Of a stretch of 6,274 bases of DNA, positions 5,871 through 6,274 are shown piece after piece. The stretch covers positions 1-6,274 of the forward strand of contig JAKADW010000134.1 in NCBI GenBank assembly GCA_021820165.1. The letters are read 5' to 3'. Below the pieces are notes generated by a model. It searched no databases. It worked only from the letters and a program-made list of their open reading frames with translations, and had not been told where the DNA came from. Numbering within the stretch: position 1 is the first letter of the stretch; the number at the start of each line of letters is the position of its first letter. This DNA comes from Bacillota bacterium. GTDB lineage: Bacteria > Bacillota_E > Sulfobacillia > Sulfobacillales > Sulfobacillaceae. A program made the translations under genes and the position numbers.

Positions 5871-5876
5871 ATTGTA
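5871..5876 (-). promoter_or_regulatory. Candidate -10 of the GntR regulator gene
   Basis: TACAAT on the minus strand matches the -10 consensus in 5 of 6 bases and lies about 60 bases before GTG 5811. The -35 is not clear. It overlaps an operator-like inverted repeat, as expected for autoregulation. Confidence 0.4.
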
Positions 5877-5881
5877 CACAA
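5872..5881. promoter_or_regulatory. GntR-type operator candidate, site 1
   Basis: TTGTACACAA is an inverted repeat of TTGT and ACAA with a 2-base centre. It fits the general GntR/FadR half-site pattern (TNGT .. ACNA). It covers the regulator's own -10 candidate, so binding would repress the regulator gene. Confidence 0.45.
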
Positions 5882-5891
5882 CCCCGACGTC

Positions 5892-5902
5892 AGGTGATAC
5901 CT
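5892..5902. promoter_or_regulatory. GntR-type operator candidate, site 2
   Basis: AGGTGATACCT is a perfect inverted repeat with 4-base arms around GAT, with the inner GT/AC half-sites 3 bases apart as in FadR-type operators. Its centre is 20-21 bases from that of site 1, about two helical turns. It overlaps the -35 candidate of the transporter promoter. Confidence 0.45.
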
Positions 5903-5922
5903 CTTTGAAATGGGTCCATAAT
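5894..5922 (+). promoter_or_regulatory. Candidate promoter of the MMPL transporter gene
   Basis: GTGATA (5894-5899) and CATAAT (5917-5922) are separated by 17 bases, each reasonably close to consensus. An overlapping TATGCT (5922-5927) is an alternative -10. The transcript would start near 5929, leaving about 35 bases before ATG 5964, enough for the ribosome site at 5952-5957. Confidence 0.5.
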
Positions 5923-5963
5923 ATGCTAGGCTCTTGGCGGTATGCATCCATGGGAGGTAATTG

Positions 5964-6274
5964 ATGGGTAGGCTCTGGATTCACTTCGTGATCAGAAGAA
6001 AGTGGTGGGTCATCATCGCGTGGGCCCTTATTGTGCTGGCGATGCTACCTCTCGCGATCCGCGTCACGCACCATCTATCCTCGAGCGGCTTCGACGACCC
6101 GGGCAGCTCGGCTGTATGGGCCACCAACCAACTCAGTCACCTGGACCCGCCAAAAACTCCCAGCGCCCTGTTAATTACTCAACTAGCTCCGCACACGGTT
6201 CGCCACCTGGGTGAACAATCCCACATTCCCATCTCGGATTTTCACGCCATGAAAGGTCAGCAAACCGTATTTCT
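5964..6274 (+). CDS. MMPL-family (RND-type) membrane transporter, N-terminal part
   Basis: Only the first 103 residues are present; the frame runs off the window's right edge. They match the start of MMPL/RND-type exporters of Gram-positive bacteria: a short basic head (MGRLWIHFVIRRKWW), a transmembrane helix at about 14-34 (WWVIIAWALIVLAMLPLAIRV), then the periplasm/exterior-facing start SSSGFDDPGSSA (39-50), where the G-F-x-x-P-x-S-x-A pattern is a family hallmark. The following residues begin the first extracytoplasmic porter-like domain. Full proteins have about 700-1000 residues with 11-12 membrane helices, and export lipids, siderophores or toxic compounds using the proton gradient. GGGAGG (5952-5957) lies 6 bases before ATG 5964. 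The gene faces away from the GntR regulator, which is its likely repressor. Substrate unknown. Confidence 0.85.
   Translation, partial: MGRLWIHFVIRRKWWVIIAWALIVLAMLPLAIRVTHHLSSSGFDDPGSSAVWATNQLSHLDPPKTPSALLITQLAPHTVRHLGEQSHIPISDFHAMKGQQTVF

Overview
The window (roughly half G+C) looks like a stretch of bacterial chromosome, most likely from a Gram-positive (Firmicutes-like) organism. The signs are strong purine-rich Shine-Dalgarno sites, near-consensus and extended -10 promoters, a DNA-binding protein with a RacA/DUF3967-like layout, and a YlmA-like solitary ABC ATPase. A Sulfobacillus-type moderate acidophile would fit, but that is an impression and not something the sequence proves.

Layout. 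Positions 1-400 hold no convincing intact gene. They contain an apparent N-terminal remnant of a PIN-domain (VapC-like) protein at 117-242. A small hypothetical gene (401-541, +) runs convergently into a solitary ABC ATPase (538-1335, -), overlapping it by four bases. A divergent promoter region (1336-1459) separates the ATPase from a co-directional run of four genes: an aldo/keto reductase (1460-2431), a family 2 glycosyltransferase (2491-3369), a helix-turn-helix/coiled-coil DNA-binding protein (3418-3951) and a flavoprotein strikingly like apoptosis-inducing factor (AIF, 3978-5171). The run ends at a good intrinsic terminator (5243-5275). After about 300 bases with little coding signal, a DNA-binding-only GntR-family regulator (5545-5811, -) diverges from an MMPL/RND-type membrane transporter (5964 to past the window end, +).

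How the genes may work together. The four-gene run has gaps of 59, 48 and 26 bases. A consensus-like -10 lies just before three of its members, so it could be read both as an operon and from internal promoters. Two oxidoreductases (NADP-linked AKR, NADH/FAD AIF-like), a glycosyltransferase and a DNA-binding protein do not make a known pathway. At the right end, two GntR-type inverted repeats lie about two helical turns apart between regulator and transporter, one on each promoter. This suggests the small GntR protein represses itself and the exporter.

Most unusual points: the AIF resemblance, which extends through the C-terminal domain; the leaderless or very short-leader starts; the paired GntR operators with a regulator lacking any ligand domain; and the PIN-domain remnant.
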